Below are positions 52,150 through 60,189 of a stretch of DNA of 64,000 nt, one piece after another. Numbering within the stretch: the first letter of the stretch is position 1; each line of letters begins with the position of its first letter. This DNA is from Streptomyces sp. NBC_01431 (lineage in GTDB: Bacteria > Actinomycetota > Actinomycetes > Streptomycetales > Streptomycetaceae). The notes beneath the pieces were generated by a model, which saw only the letters and a list, made by a program, of their open reading frames with translations, made no database searches and was not told where the DNA came from. The translations under genes and the position numbers were made by a program. The stretch lies in NCBI RefSeq assembly GCF_036231355.1, contig NZ_CP109496.1:7378001-7442000 (forward strand), in the 5' to 3' direction.

Positions 52150-52269
52150 CCAGCGCGAACCCAGCCCACGCGGTCCGTCCGCGAGGGCAACCGGCCGCAG
52201 TAGTGCCGGTCGCACGTAGTCGGCGGGGTCGGCGGGGGTCTCGTACAGGGCGATGAAGCGGGTGGTCAT
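52138..52269 (-). pseudogene. N-terminal remnant of an EthD-domain gene
   Basis: ATG 52269 (GGAGGG seven bases upstream, overlapping the reductase stop as ATGA) opens MTTRFIALYETPADPADY, the typical start of EthD-fold proteins. After about 18 residues, similarity is lost and the frame ends at 43 codons, running into the 3' end of the convergent carboxypeptidase gene. The rest of the gene has been deleted. Confidence 0.65.
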
Positions 52270-52829
52270 CGGCTTGCCCTCCGGTAGTGGGTGAGTACGG
52301 CGGCGCCGACCCGCTCGGCAGCCAGGCACTCCAGGTCGGTGTGCGGGCCGTCGGCCGGGAAGAGCCGCCCCCCGGTACCGACGACGGTCGGGAAGGTCAG
52401 CAGCCGGTACTCGTCGACCAGGTCCGCGGCCATCAGGCGGTGCACGACACTCAGGCTCCCGGAGACGACCACGTCCCGTCGCTCGCGTTCGACGGCGTCG
52501 ACCAATTCGCCTTCAATGAGCTGGGAGTTCGCCCACACTGACATGTCGGCGTGGCTCAGGGTGCGGGAGGCGACCAGCTTCGGCACGGCGTTCATCCGCG
52601 CGGCGAACGGATCGTCGCGGCCCGGCCAGAGTCGCGAGAACAGCTGCCAGGTGGCACGCCCCAGGAGCAGTACCCCGTCGTCCAGTGTGCGGCCGAGCCG
52701 GAACTTGTCCCCGGCGACCGTCTGGGGGCCGTGCCGGAACGCCCAGCCACCCAGCGGCGTGCCATCCGACCCGTCCGGATCGGAGACGATCCCGTCCAGG
52801 GTCGTGAACTCGATAACGATGACGCTCAT
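52266..52829 (-). CDS. RibD C-terminal-domain reductase (DHFR-like)
   Basis: A 187-residue dihydrofolate-reductase-fold protein of the RibD_C family. It starts SVIVIEFTTLDGIVSDPDG, has VLLLGRATWQLFSRLWPG and RDVVVSGSLSVVHRLMAADLVDEYRLLTFPTVVGTG, the typical NADPH and core segments. The start is ATG 52829 with GGAAGG six bases upstream. It lies 58 bp after the ECF sigma gene and is translationally coupled to the EthD remnant. It probably reduces an unknown small molecule. Confidence 0.9.
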   Translation of the reverse strand: MSVIVIEFTTLDGIVSDPDGSDGTPLGGWAFRHGPQTVAGDKFRLGRTLDDGVLLLGRATWQLFSRLWPGRDDPFAARMNAVPKLVASRTLSHADMSVWANSQLIEGELVDAVERERRDVVVSGSLSVVHRLMAADLVDEYRLLTFPTVVGTGGRLFPADGPHTDLECLAAERVGAAVLTHYRRASR

Positions 52830-52887
52830 GATGAGCCTTCCCTTCGGTTCGGTGCTCACCAGTACGTACTGGCCGCACCGCCCCGAC

Positions 52888-53823
52888 TCATCGCTCGTCG
52901 CGCAGATCTTTGGCGGAAGTTTCGCGCGGCAGCCCGAAGGCCTCGAAGAGATCCGGATCGGCGAACACGACGTTGTGCCCGATCTGGCCGCCGGTGATGG
53001 TGAGGACCTGCACGCTGTGCGGCTGGTGCCCGCCATCAGGCCGCGGTGCGTACGCGGCGAGCGCGGGCTGCCCGTTGGCGGTGAGCTCTCGCATGCTCCA
53101 GCCCGTGCCACGCGTCTCGAACACCCTCTCCAGGAATCGGCCGTAGTCCCGGCTGCCCCGGTACCACAGCGGCACCGGCGGCATCTCCAGCACCGCGGAG
53201 TCGGCCAGCAGTCGCACCAGCGCGGGGACATCCGCCGCCTCGAACGCCCGCATGTACCGCTGGACCACGGCCCGCACCTCGGGATCGTCGGGCTCGGTGA
53301 CCGCACCGGCATCGCCCACAGCCGCGAGGGCGGCACGAGCGCGCTGCAACGCGCTGTTGACCGCCGCGACGGTGGTCCCCAACTGCCCGGCGACCTCCGC
53401 GGCCGTGAACCCCAGCACCTCACGCAGCACCAGCACCGCCCGCTGCCGCGCCGGCAGGATCTGAACCGCCGCCACCCACGCGAGCCGCAGATCGGCCCGC
53501 ACCTCCACGTCGAGCCGAGCGTCGGCGAACGGCTCCAGCCAGGGGACATCGGCCGGTACCAGCGGGGCCCGAGGATCGTCGCTCGGCAGCCCAAGGCCGG
53601 AAGGCAGCGGACGCCGGCCGCGCCCCTCCAGCGCGGTGAGGCATGCGTTGGCCGCGATCCGGTAGAGCCAGGTCCGCACCGACGCGCGCGCGGGGTCGTA
53701 CCGGCCCCGGGCCTTCCAAGCCCGCAGTAGCGTCTCCTGCACCAAGTCCTCGGCCTCGTGAAACGAACCGAGCATCCGGTAGCAGAACGCCAACAACTCA
53801 CCCCGGTACGGTTCGAAGTCCAC
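52888..53823 (-). CDS. ECF sigma factor with SnoaL-like C-terminus
   Basis: A 311-residue extracytoplasmic-function sigma factor. Region 2 has FCYRMLGSFHEAEDLVQETLLRAW, and region 4 has PARQRAVLVLREVLGFTAAEVAGQLG. An extra SnoaL/NTF2-like domain follows (about 180-300: VVQRYMRAFEAADVPALVRLL), which in related ECF groups regulates activity in place of a separate anti-sigma factor. GTG 53823 lies six bases after CATGAT (53835-53830), so the transcript is leaderless. It probably controls the downstream reductase operon. Confidence 0.92.
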   Translation of the reverse strand: MDFEPYRGELLAFCYRMLGSFHEAEDLVQETLLRAWKARGRYDPARASVRTWLYRIAANACLTALEGRGRRPLPSGLGLPSDDPRAPLVPADVPWLEPFADARLDVEVRADLRLAWVAAVQILPARQRAVLVLREVLGFTAAEVAGQLGTTVAAVNSALQRARAALAAVGDAGAVTEPDDPEVRAVVQRYMRAFEAADVPALVRLLADSAVLEMPPVPLWYRGSRDYGRFLERVFETRGTGWSMRELTANGQPALAAYAPRPDGGHQPHSVQVLTITGGQIGHNVVFADPDLFEAFGLPRETSAKDLRDER

Positions 53824-53963
53824 AGGCCCATCATGCCGCACCCCGCTACCCGCCCGCTGCTGCTCGTGCCTCGTATGGCCGGGAGTGCGAAGCGGACCCG
53901 GGCGCCTCAGGAGTTCCAGTCACCCGCACCGGCGCCGCGGTGCCTGCCGGACGGTGGGAACAC

Positions 53964-54488
53964 TCATGCGCGGTAGAGGGTGAGGGCGCGGGCGAGGTCG
54001 GCAGGCTCGTCGTGGCCGAGGCGGAGGAAGTAATCCGTCTGCCATAGCTGCGTGGCACGGGCCTGACGGCTGGTCGTGGCTGCCCATGGTGGGTAGACGC
54101 GGAAGCCACGTTTTCCGCCGGAGCCGTTGCGGGAGACGATGCCGCGCTCGCTGAGTACCTTCTGCGGGAACACGAACTGCCCGAATCCGCCGTCGTCGCG
54201 GCTGCTGATGACGAACAGGTCCACTCCGTCATCGGTGTCGAAGGGCCGGATCGGCCCCTGCTCGGAACGCTGCCACAGGGTGACGAACTGACCGACCTTC
54301 GTGGGGGTGGTCTTGGCCACGCGAAACCGGACCGAACGGCCGTCGAGCGTGAACGCGTGAGCAGCGTACTCGGCGCTCTCCGGTTCGGGCACCGCGAGCG
54401 AACAGGCGAAGCCGCCGGGGTCGTAGACCCACGTCTTCGCCGCCATCAAGTCATCGTTGAGCCCCGCCCACGGCTGGTTCATTGCCAT
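53964..54488 (-). CDS. MepB-family protein
   Basis: A 174-residue protein of the MepB family, known from the Staphylococcus mepRAB drug-resistance operon, where its function is unknown. Family landmarks are GLNDDLMAAKTWVYDPGGF, VGQFVTLWQRS and GQFVFPQKVLSERGIVS, ending in RGFRVYPPWA. ATG 54488 is preferred because AGG lies nine bases upstream; ATG 54497 abuts the AGG. A pair of 19-bp direct repeats lies about 90-130 bp upstream and may be an operator. Confidence 0.88.
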   Translation of the reverse strand: MAMNQPWAGLNDDLMAAKTWVYDPGGFACSLAVPEPESAEYAAHAFTLDGRSVRFRVAKTTPTKVGQFVTLWQRSEQGPIRPFDTDDGVDLFVISSRDDGGFGQFVFPQKVLSERGIVSRNGSGGKRGFRVYPPWAATTSRQARATQLWQTDYFLRLGHDEPADLARALTLYRA

Positions 54489-54574
54489 GTCGCTCATCCT
54501 TTCACCACGACACGGCCTGCGGTGGGCCCGGCCCTGCCGCCCCGAGCCGCACCCGGACGGGCATCTCGGCGCGG

Positions 54575-54615
54575 CACGTGTCAGGACGGCGCGGCACACG
54601 TGTCAGGACGGCGCG
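54575..54615. repeat. Two exact 19-bp direct repeats
   Basis: CACGTGTCAGGACGGCGCG occurs at 54575-54593 and again at 54597-54615, an exact 22-bp period (two helical turns). Each contains the palindrome CACGTG. They lie between mepB and the AraC gene, in the likely mepB promoter region, and could be a tandem operator or a recent duplication. Confidence 0.8.
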
Positions 54616-54632
54616 CCGCCGCCTCGCCGGAA

Positions 54633-55502
54633 CTACCCGAAAGCCGAAGCGTCCGTCTCGACCACACCGTGCCCCGCCCACGCGATGTCGTCCGCCGCCA
54701 GCCCCATGTCGCCGGCCAGCGCCGCCGGAGTCATTCCGGTGAACGCCACGACGTCTCGGTGGAGATGGGACTGATCGACGTAACCGCACTCCGTCGCGAC
54801 CCGCGCCGCGTTGTCGCCCACGGTCAGGAGATGGGCCGCGCGGCGAAAGCGAACCAGTGTCGCGGCGCGCTTGGGAGGCAGGCCGATCTGCGACCGGAAC
54901 CGGGACCAGAGGCGCTTACGGCTCCAGCCCACCTCTGCCGCGAGATCCTCGACCCTGACCTCGCCACGGCTGACGACGATCCGGTCCCAGGCGCGGACCA
55001 CCTCCGGGTCCACCCGTGGACCAGCCACCCGGCGACGGGCGAGCAGGGCATCCGTCAAGACGAAACGGTCCTCCCACGACGGGGTGTCGCCCAGCTGCTC
55101 CCGAAGCCGTGCGGCGTCCCGGCCCCACAGGTCATCGAGGGCGAGCACGGTACGGTCCAGCTCCGCCGGGCAGACACCCAGCACGGCGTACGCGACCACC
55201 GGCGACAAGCGCACTTCCACACATGTGACGTTCACGCCCCGCATACGGACGGCACGAGGTGTGAGCCCGGCGACGAAGCTTCCGCACTGTTGCCGACCGG
55301 TGGCATCGCCCACGACGAGCGAGCCGTCACCGACCTCGACGAGCAGCGTGACGGCCGGGTGCGGGATCACCGGCAGGTCGACGGGGGCCGGGCCCCGGTC
55401 GCGGAACCCGGCAAGGCTGACGCCGGCTGTCCGGCTGGGCCGCGACAGCATCGCGATCTCCCAACTGGCCACATTCCCGGGGCCGTTCGCGGTTGTTCGC
55501 AT
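54633..55502 (-). CDS. AraC-family regulator
   Basis: A 289-residue regulator with an N-terminal cupin-like sensor (PHPAVTLLVEVGDGSLVVGD) and a C-terminal AraC domain (VEDLAAEVGWSRKRLWSRFRSQIGLPPK and ATECGYVDQSHLHRDVVAFTG). ATG 55502 follows TAGCAT (55514-55509) by six bases, so the transcript is leaderless. It is divergent from a SnoaL-like gene and lies upstream of mepB on the same strand; either could be its target. Confidence 0.9.
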   Translation of the reverse strand: MRTTANGPGNVASWEIAMLSRPSRTAGVSLAGFRDRGPAPVDLPVIPHPAVTLLVEVGDGSLVVGDATGRQQCGSFVAGLTPRAVRMRGVNVTCVEVRLSPVVAYAVLGVCPAELDRTVLALDDLWGRDAARLREQLGDTPSWEDRFVLTDALLARRRVAGPRVDPEVVRAWDRIVVSRGEVRVEDLAAEVGWSRKRLWSRFRSQIGLPPKRAATLVRFRRAAHLLTVGDNAARVATECGYVDQSHLHRDVVAFTGMTPAALAGDMGLAADDIAWAGHGVVETDASAFG

Positions 55503-55577
55503 CGCCCCATGCTAGGAGAAGGCCCACCGGAACATTTGTCCAAGACGGCGGCGCGCACTGAGGGCGACAGTGGGCTC

Positions 55578-55991
55578 ATGAGCATCATCATCCAGAAAGC
55601 CTTCCAGGCTCTCGCCAGCTGTGACCCCGACCGGATCTCGGCGGTCCTCACCAAGGACGCCGAATGGCTGTCCCCTCCCGGGAACGCCACGGCCGTCGCG
55701 CTTGAGGCGACCCACCACATGGTCGGCAGGGAGGCGATCGTGCGCTTCTTCGCCGAGGACGCTCCCCGGCTGTTCGCGCACGATGTCGCCCTCACCTTCC
55801 ACCAGTTCCATACCGATGCGGAGCGAGTGGTAGCGGAAGCGACCATGACCGCGACGCTCGCCAACGGCAACCCCTACAGCAACGACTACTGCTTCGTCTT
55901 CGAACTCCGGGACGGGCTGATCCACCGGGTTCGCGAGTACGTGGACACAGCCCGCGGTTACCGCTTGACCTTCGGCGGCGTACCGGAGTGA
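55578..55991 (+). CDS. SnoaL-like (NTF2-fold) protein
   Basis: A 137-residue alpha+beta-barrel protein of the SnoaL_2 type (FQALASCDPDRISAVLTKDAEW; VGREAIVRFFAEDAPRLF; VFELRDGLIHRVREYVDTA). Such folds include cyclases, isomerases and ligand-binding proteins. ATG 55578 has GACAGT six bases upstream, a weak leaderless-type -10. It is divergent from the AraC gene, which probably controls it. Confidence 0.87.
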   Translation: MSIIIQKAFQALASCDPDRISAVLTKDAEWLSPPGNATAVALEATHHMVGREAIVRFFAEDAPRLFAHDVALTFHQFHTDAERVVAEATMTATLANGNPYSNDYCFVFELRDGLIHRVREYVDTARGYRLTFGGVPE

Positions 55992-56102
55992 CCCTCACCG
56001 CTTGACCCCGATTTCATCGGCCCGTCCCGACGAACAACAACGCTGGCGGCCGCGCGGCGTCGGGGGACCGGGCGAGGTGAAACCGGCGGATTGAGTCCCC
56101 GT

Positions 56103-56152
56103 CCTCGGGGCAGCTGCGGGAGGGCGTACGGTCGGCCGGGGCTGCCCCGAGG
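56103..56152. terminator. Perfect 12-bp hairpin between convergent genes
   Basis: CCTCGGGGCAGC (56103-56114) is perfectly complementary to GCTGCCCCGAGG (56141-56152), with a 26-base loop. It separates the convergent SnoaL-like and reductase genes. Confidence 0.75.
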
Positions 56153-56157
56153 TCTGG

Positions 56158-56802
56158 TCACTTTCGCCAGAACAGGTGGTGGGTCACCCCGCTCGGGCTG
56201 GGCACGACGTCCAGGTGGAAGCGGTCGAGGAGCTCTTCCGGGGACTCCCAGAGCCGTACTCCGGAGCCGAGTTTCACCGGCGACACCACCACGTGCAACG
56301 TGTCTACGAGGTCGGCGTCGAGGAACTCCCGGATGGTGGTCGCCCCGCCGCCGAGACGGACGTCCTTGCCCTGCGCCGCCTCCCGCGCCTGCTCCAGGAC
56401 CGAGGCCGGATCACCGTCGACGAAGTGGAACGTGGTGTCGGAGAGCGTGAACGAAGGACGTTTGTGGTGGGTCAAGACGAACACCGGCGTACGGAACGGG
56501 GGCTCGTCCCCCCACCAGCCCTGCCACTCGTGATCCTGCCAGGGCCCGCGCTGGGGCCCGAACTTGTTGCGGCCCATGATCTCGGCACCGATGTTGCGGG
56601 GATAGTCCCGGGTGAAATAGTCGTCCAGGCCCCGGCTGCCCCCGGGATCGGTACGCATCGGCCAGCTCGCCGTCGCCCCGGCCCAGGCGAACAGCCTCCC
56701 GGGATCGACATGGCCAAACGGCCTCTCAAGGGTTTGGTCCTCACCGGCACCGATCCCGTCACTTGAGACATTGAAGTTCTGGACCCTCAACAGCTGAACC
56801 AC
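56158..56802 (-). CDS. RibD C-terminal-domain reductase (DHFR-like)
   Basis: A 214-residue second member of the RibD_C/DHFR-fold family. It starts VVQLLRVQNFNVSSDGIGAG and has GAEIMGRNKFGPQRGPW, TPVFVLTHHKRPS and VRLGGGATTIREFLDADLVDTLHVVVSPVKLGSG. This long form with GRNKFGP is common in streptomycetes. The start is GTG 56802 with GGAGG five bases upstream. The physiological substrate is unknown. Confidence 0.9.
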   Translation of the reverse strand: MVQLLRVQNFNVSSDGIGAGEDQTLERPFGHVDPGRLFAWAGATASWPMRTDPGGSRGLDDYFTRDYPRNIGAEIMGRNKFGPQRGPWQDHEWQGWWGDEPPFRTPVFVLTHHKRPSFTLSDTTFHFVDGDPASVLEQAREAAQGKDVRLGGGATTIREFLDADLVDTLHVVVSPVKLGSGVRLWESPEELLDRFHLDVVPSPSGVTHHLFWRK

Positions 56803-57078
56803 GAGTTCCTCCTTGATGGTGACTACGGTGTTGAGACTCCCCGGGGCGGACAAACTCATCACCCCTCGGCGATAAATCGGATCGGGCCACCTGGACGTCA
56901 CCGGCACGCACGCCGCGCCCGGACACCGGAACCGGACGTCCCTCCCGGGAGAACCGCCGTCTCGGCCGGGGAACGCGCTTCACTGGCCGTGCGACCGGCG
57001 GGCAGGCAGAGGGCGCAGGGGACGTGCCGCGCCCAGAGGCCGGATGCCGAGGCCGTCGGGCCCGCGGAAGGCCGCCCT

Positions 57079-57396
57079 CTAGAGGGGGTCCAATTCACCC
57101 AGGCCCATGGCGCGCAGGGTGTGATTGGCCATCTGAAGGTGGCCGGCTGCGTTCGGATGGGCCGGGTCGTCGAGCCAAGGGACCGGGTCCGTCGTGCCGT
57201 GGTGCTCCCGCCAGTGGGCCTCGTGGTCGATGAGCAGGGCGCCGGTGTCCTTTGCGACCTCCCGTACGGCCTCGCAGTATGCGGGAAGCGCCGCTCGCCG
57301 TTCCCGGCCGGAGAAGCTGACCAACGCCGGCGTGTGCAGGACGACCTGCGTCCGCGGCATCGCCCACTGCCCGCGGCCCGATGTGGCGGGGCGTCA
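57079..57396 (-). pseudogene. C-terminal remnant of a GDSL/SGNH hydrolase
   Basis: The frame reads MPRTQVVLHTPALVSFSG, then a helix with AYCEAVREVAKDTGALLIDHEAHW, and ends with the block-V motif DPAHPNAAGHLQMANH carrying the catalytic Asp-x-x-His. The N-terminal half with the nucleophilic GDS and the oxyanion Gly and Asn is absent; an in-frame stop lies just upstream. It is a 5'-deleted lipase/esterase gene. Confidence 0.65.
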
Positions 57397-57460
57397 TGGC
57401 CCGACGTGGTTCGGCACCCCAAGCGGCGCCCCTGCGACATGTACCGGTAGCGGACGGGCC

Positions 57461-58003
57461 TCAACGCCGAGCGTGGCGGATCTTCAAGCGTCCGAACCCC
57501 ATGGTTCCGGAGATCCGGATCGTCGGGCCACCGGGCCGGGAACGCGGCCGGGGCTTGTAGCGCGAGTCCTTCCACCCGGTGCGCAGATCCTCCACATCGA
57601 CGATTGCGTCCCGAGGAACCGTGATCTTGGCTCTGCCGGTGCCGAGTTGCAACTCGATGTCGACCACCGGGTACTCGATGACCGCGCGGGACAGGTCCAA
57701 GTGCACCCTTCCGAATGCGGACTCGACCTTGAGGATCCGGGGCACCCGCCATGCGCCGCGCCGCCGGATCCGTCCGGCGGCGACGGCAATGGCCGACGTG
57801 GTGCCCGGATTCCTCTCCGGCAGCGCGACCAGAACCGACACGAGCTCGCCCTGTGTCTTGGCGGTGAGCACCCGGTGGAGCCGTTCGTCCAACTCCTGGT
57901 GCGAGACGTGCCCTTCCGCGTACGCCTCCTGCAGACGTTGTACGGCCATGTCGCGTTCGTCCTCGGCGATCAGCGGCGGCGGGTCTTCCGGCAGCGAGGT
58001 CAC
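57461..58003 (-). CDS. DUF1707 protein with LiaF-like C-terminus
   Basis: A 180-residue protein. Its N-terminal DUF1707 domain (AEDERDMAVQRLQEAYAEGHVSHQELDERL, a SHOCT-like helical pair, about 13-60) is followed by a beta-rich LiaF/DUF2154-type domain (VDIELQLGTGRAKITVPRDA). The last part contains GWKDSRYKPRPRS and IRISGTMGFGRLKIRH. No membrane segment is present. Such proteins are linked to envelope stress sensing. GTG 58003 lies six bases after TAGAGT (58015-58010), so the transcript is leaderless. Confidence 0.88.
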   Translation of the reverse strand: MTSLPEDPPPLIAEDERDMAVQRLQEAYAEGHVSHQELDERLHRVLTAKTQGELVSVLVALPERNPGTTSAIAVAAGRIRRRGAWRVPRILKVESAFGRVHLDLSRAVIEYPVVDIELQLGTGRAKITVPRDAIVDVEDLRTGWKDSRYKPRPRSRPGGPTIRISGTMGFGRLKIRHARR

Positions 58004-58263
58004 CGCTTCACTCTAGTGCCGGTGATGTGAACGCGCCGAGGCCCGGAGCGGACGGGTTCATCCGATGGGAAGGCCGACCACTCTTCCTCCCGCGCAGCCG
58101 TGCCACGCCCACCGGACGCACTTGAGGGCGGCCATGGGTTCGCGGCCGGATGCCTTCGCCGGTATGGCGGGTCGGGACGGGCGTGTACATCGCCGGGTGT
58201 ACGTACGTTCAATCCCGGGGTGCACGGACCGCGCCGCAATGTCGGTCCGTGGGGCGTCGTGCC

Positions 58264-58285
58264 GTCCGGAGACCGGACCTAGCGT
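58264..58285 (+). promoter_or_regulatory. Promoter and palindrome of the ABC/two-component operon
   Basis: GTCCGG-AGA-CCGGAC (58264-58278) is a perfect palindrome directly followed by a -10-like TAGCGT (58280-58285), 50 bp before the ATPase start. A regulator bound there would cover the promoter. The rest of the 332-bp gap (58004-58335) holds only the divergent DUF1707 promoter and no gene. Confidence 0.5.
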
Positions 58286-58335
58286 GGGCAGCGTCCGCTT
58301 CGGACTTCCGAGGCCTTTTTCCGCAAGGACTTTCC

Positions 58336-59286
58336 ATGATCGAAGCCCATTCCCTCACCAAACGCTACGGCGAGCGCACCGCCGTCGCGGACCTCAGCTT
58401 CACGGTGCGCCCCGGCATCGTCACCGGATTCCTCGGGCCGAACGGCGCGGGCAAATCCACCACGATGCGGATGCTCCTCGGCCTCGACGCACCCACTTCG
58501 GGACGCGCGGTCGTGAACGGCAGGAGTTACGCCGAGCACCGGGCGCCGCTGCACGAGGTGGGGGCGATGCTGGAGGCACGGGCCATCCACACCGGGCGCA
58601 GCGCGTACAACCACCTGTTGGCCCTCGCCGCCACCACCGGCATCTCGTCACGCCGGGTGGACGAGGTGATCGACCTGGTCGGCCTGCGTGCGGTGGCGAA
58701 GAAGCGGGTGGGCGGGTTCTCCCTCGGCATGGGGCAGCGGCTCGGCATCGCCAGTGCGCTGCTCGGCGACCCGGCCACGGTGATCCTGGACGAGCCGGTC
58801 AACGGCCTCGACCCCGAGGGCATCCTGTGGATACGCAATCTGCTCAAGGGGCTCGCCGCCGAGGGCCGTACGGTCCTGGTCTCCTCCCACCTGATGTCCG
58901 AAATGGCGCTGACCGCCGAGCACTTGATCGTGATCGGCCGGGGCCGGCTGATCGCCGACACCTCCGTGGCCGAGTTCACCGCACAGGCTGCCGGTGACGT
59001 GGTGCGGGTGCGGGTGCGGACGGAGGAATCGGAGAAGCTGCGCGGGCTCCTCGCGGGCCCCGACGTCACGATCGGCTCGCAGGAGCCGGGAGTCCTCGAA
59101 GTGAGCGGCCTCAGCAGTGACCGGATCGGGCGGATCGCGGCCGACCACGCCATCGCCCTCGCCGAGCTCACGCCGCAGCAGGCCTCGCTCGAAGAAGCGT
59201 TCATGGAGCTGACCAAGGACGCCGTGGAGTACCAGGCTCCGGCGCCCGAACTGGTCGCCGCGGGCAGTGAAGGAAGTGCGGCATGA
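58336..59286 (+). CDS. ABC transporter ATPase
   Basis: A 316-residue ATPase of the drug-export (DrrA/CcmA-like) class. Walker A is FLGPNGAGKSTT, the signature is FSLGMGQRLGIA, Walker B is ATVILDEPVNGLDP, and the switch His is in VSSHLMSEM. An extra C-terminal domain of about 90 residues is typical of DrrA. The start is ATG 58336 with AAGGAC about six bases upstream. It overlaps the permease gene by four bases. It probably powers export of an antibiotic or peptide sensed by the following two-component system. Confidence 0.93.
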   Translation: MIEAHSLTKRYGERTAVADLSFTVRPGIVTGFLGPNGAGKSTTMRMLLGLDAPTSGRAVVNGRSYAEHRAPLHEVGAMLEARAIHTGRSAYNHLLALAATTGISSRRVDEVIDLVGLRAVAKKRVGGFSLGMGQRLGIASALLGDPATVILDEPVNGLDPEGILWIRNLLKGLAAEGRTVLVSSHLMSEMALTAEHLIVIGRGRLIADTSVAEFTAQAAGDVVRVRVRTEESEKLRGLLAGPDVTIGSQEPGVLEVSGLSSDRIGRIAADHAIALAELTPQQASLEEAFMELTKDAVEYQAPAPELVAAGSEGSAA

Positions 59287-60098
59287 CGACGGCATCCATC
59301 ATCCCCGCCGCGGCGCGCGGCGAGGTGACCCAGGTCCGGGTGATCCACTCCGAGTGGATCAAGCTGCGTTCGCTGCGGTCCACGCTCTTCACGCTGCTCG
59401 CCGCGGTCCTCGCGATGATCGGCCTCGGCCTGCTGTTCAGTTACTTCACGGCCGACCGCTGGGCACATCTGCCCGCCGACGAGAAGGCCCACTTCGACCC
59501 GACGCTGGTCAGCCTGCGCGGCTTCTACCTGGCCCAGCTCGCCGTCGGCGTGCTCGGGGTCCTCGTGGTGAGCGGCGAGTACGCGACCGGCATGATCCGT
59601 GCCTCACTGTCCGCCGTGCCCCGCCGCCTACCCGTCCTGTGGGCCAAGGCGCTGGTGTACGGAGTGGTGGCCTGGGTGCTGACCACGGCCGCCTCACTGG
59701 TGGCGTTCCTGGTCGGCCAGGCAGCGATGTCCGGGCACCACCTGGGGACCTCGCTGAGTGCGCCCGGTGTCGTACGTGCGGTCCTGGGAGCCGGGCTCTA
59801 CCTGACGGTCGTGGGCCTGCTCGGGGTGGCCTTCGGCGCGCTGGTCCGCAACACGGCGGGCGGGATCGCCACGGTCTTCGGCGTGCTGCTCGTCCTGCCG
59901 GTGCTCGCGGAGGCTCTGCCCTCCTCGTGGTTCCAGACCATCAACCCCTACCTGCCGAGCACGGCGGGGCAGGGGCTGCTCCACATCCACCAGGAGCCGC
60001 ATACGCTGGCCCCATGGACCGGGTTCGCATTCTTCTGCCTGTACGCGCTGGTCGCGCTGGCCGGAGCGGGCGTCGCGCTCAAGAAGCGCGACGCCTGA
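59283..60098 (+). CDS. ABC transporter permease (ABC-2 type)
   Basis: A 271-residue membrane protein with six predicted helices and the N-terminal VIHSEWIKLRSLRSTLFTLL segment typical of ABC-2 permeases of bacitracin/daunorubicin-type exporters. ATG 59283 overlaps the ATPase stop (ATGA). It forms the membrane part of the exporter with the preceding ATPase. Confidence 0.92.
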   Translation: MTTASIIPAAARGEVTQVRVIHSEWIKLRSLRSTLFTLLAAVLAMIGLGLLFSYFTADRWAHLPADEKAHFDPTLVSLRGFYLAQLAVGVLGVLVVSGEYATGMIRASLSAVPRRLPVLWAKALVYGVVAWVLTTAASLVAFLVGQAAMSGHHLGTSLSAPGVVRAVLGAGLYLTVVGLLGVAFGALVRNTAGGIATVFGVLLVLPVLAEALPSSWFQTINPYLPSTAGQGLLHIHQEPHTLAPWTGFAFFCLYALVALAGAGVALKKRDA

Positions 60099-60189
60099 TG
60101 AGGCCGGCGGCGACCCGTTGCGGGCGCGGCGCGGACGCGCCGACGCGCGCCGGCGCCGCCGGTCTTTCGGCGCCCCGCCAGGTGAGCTC

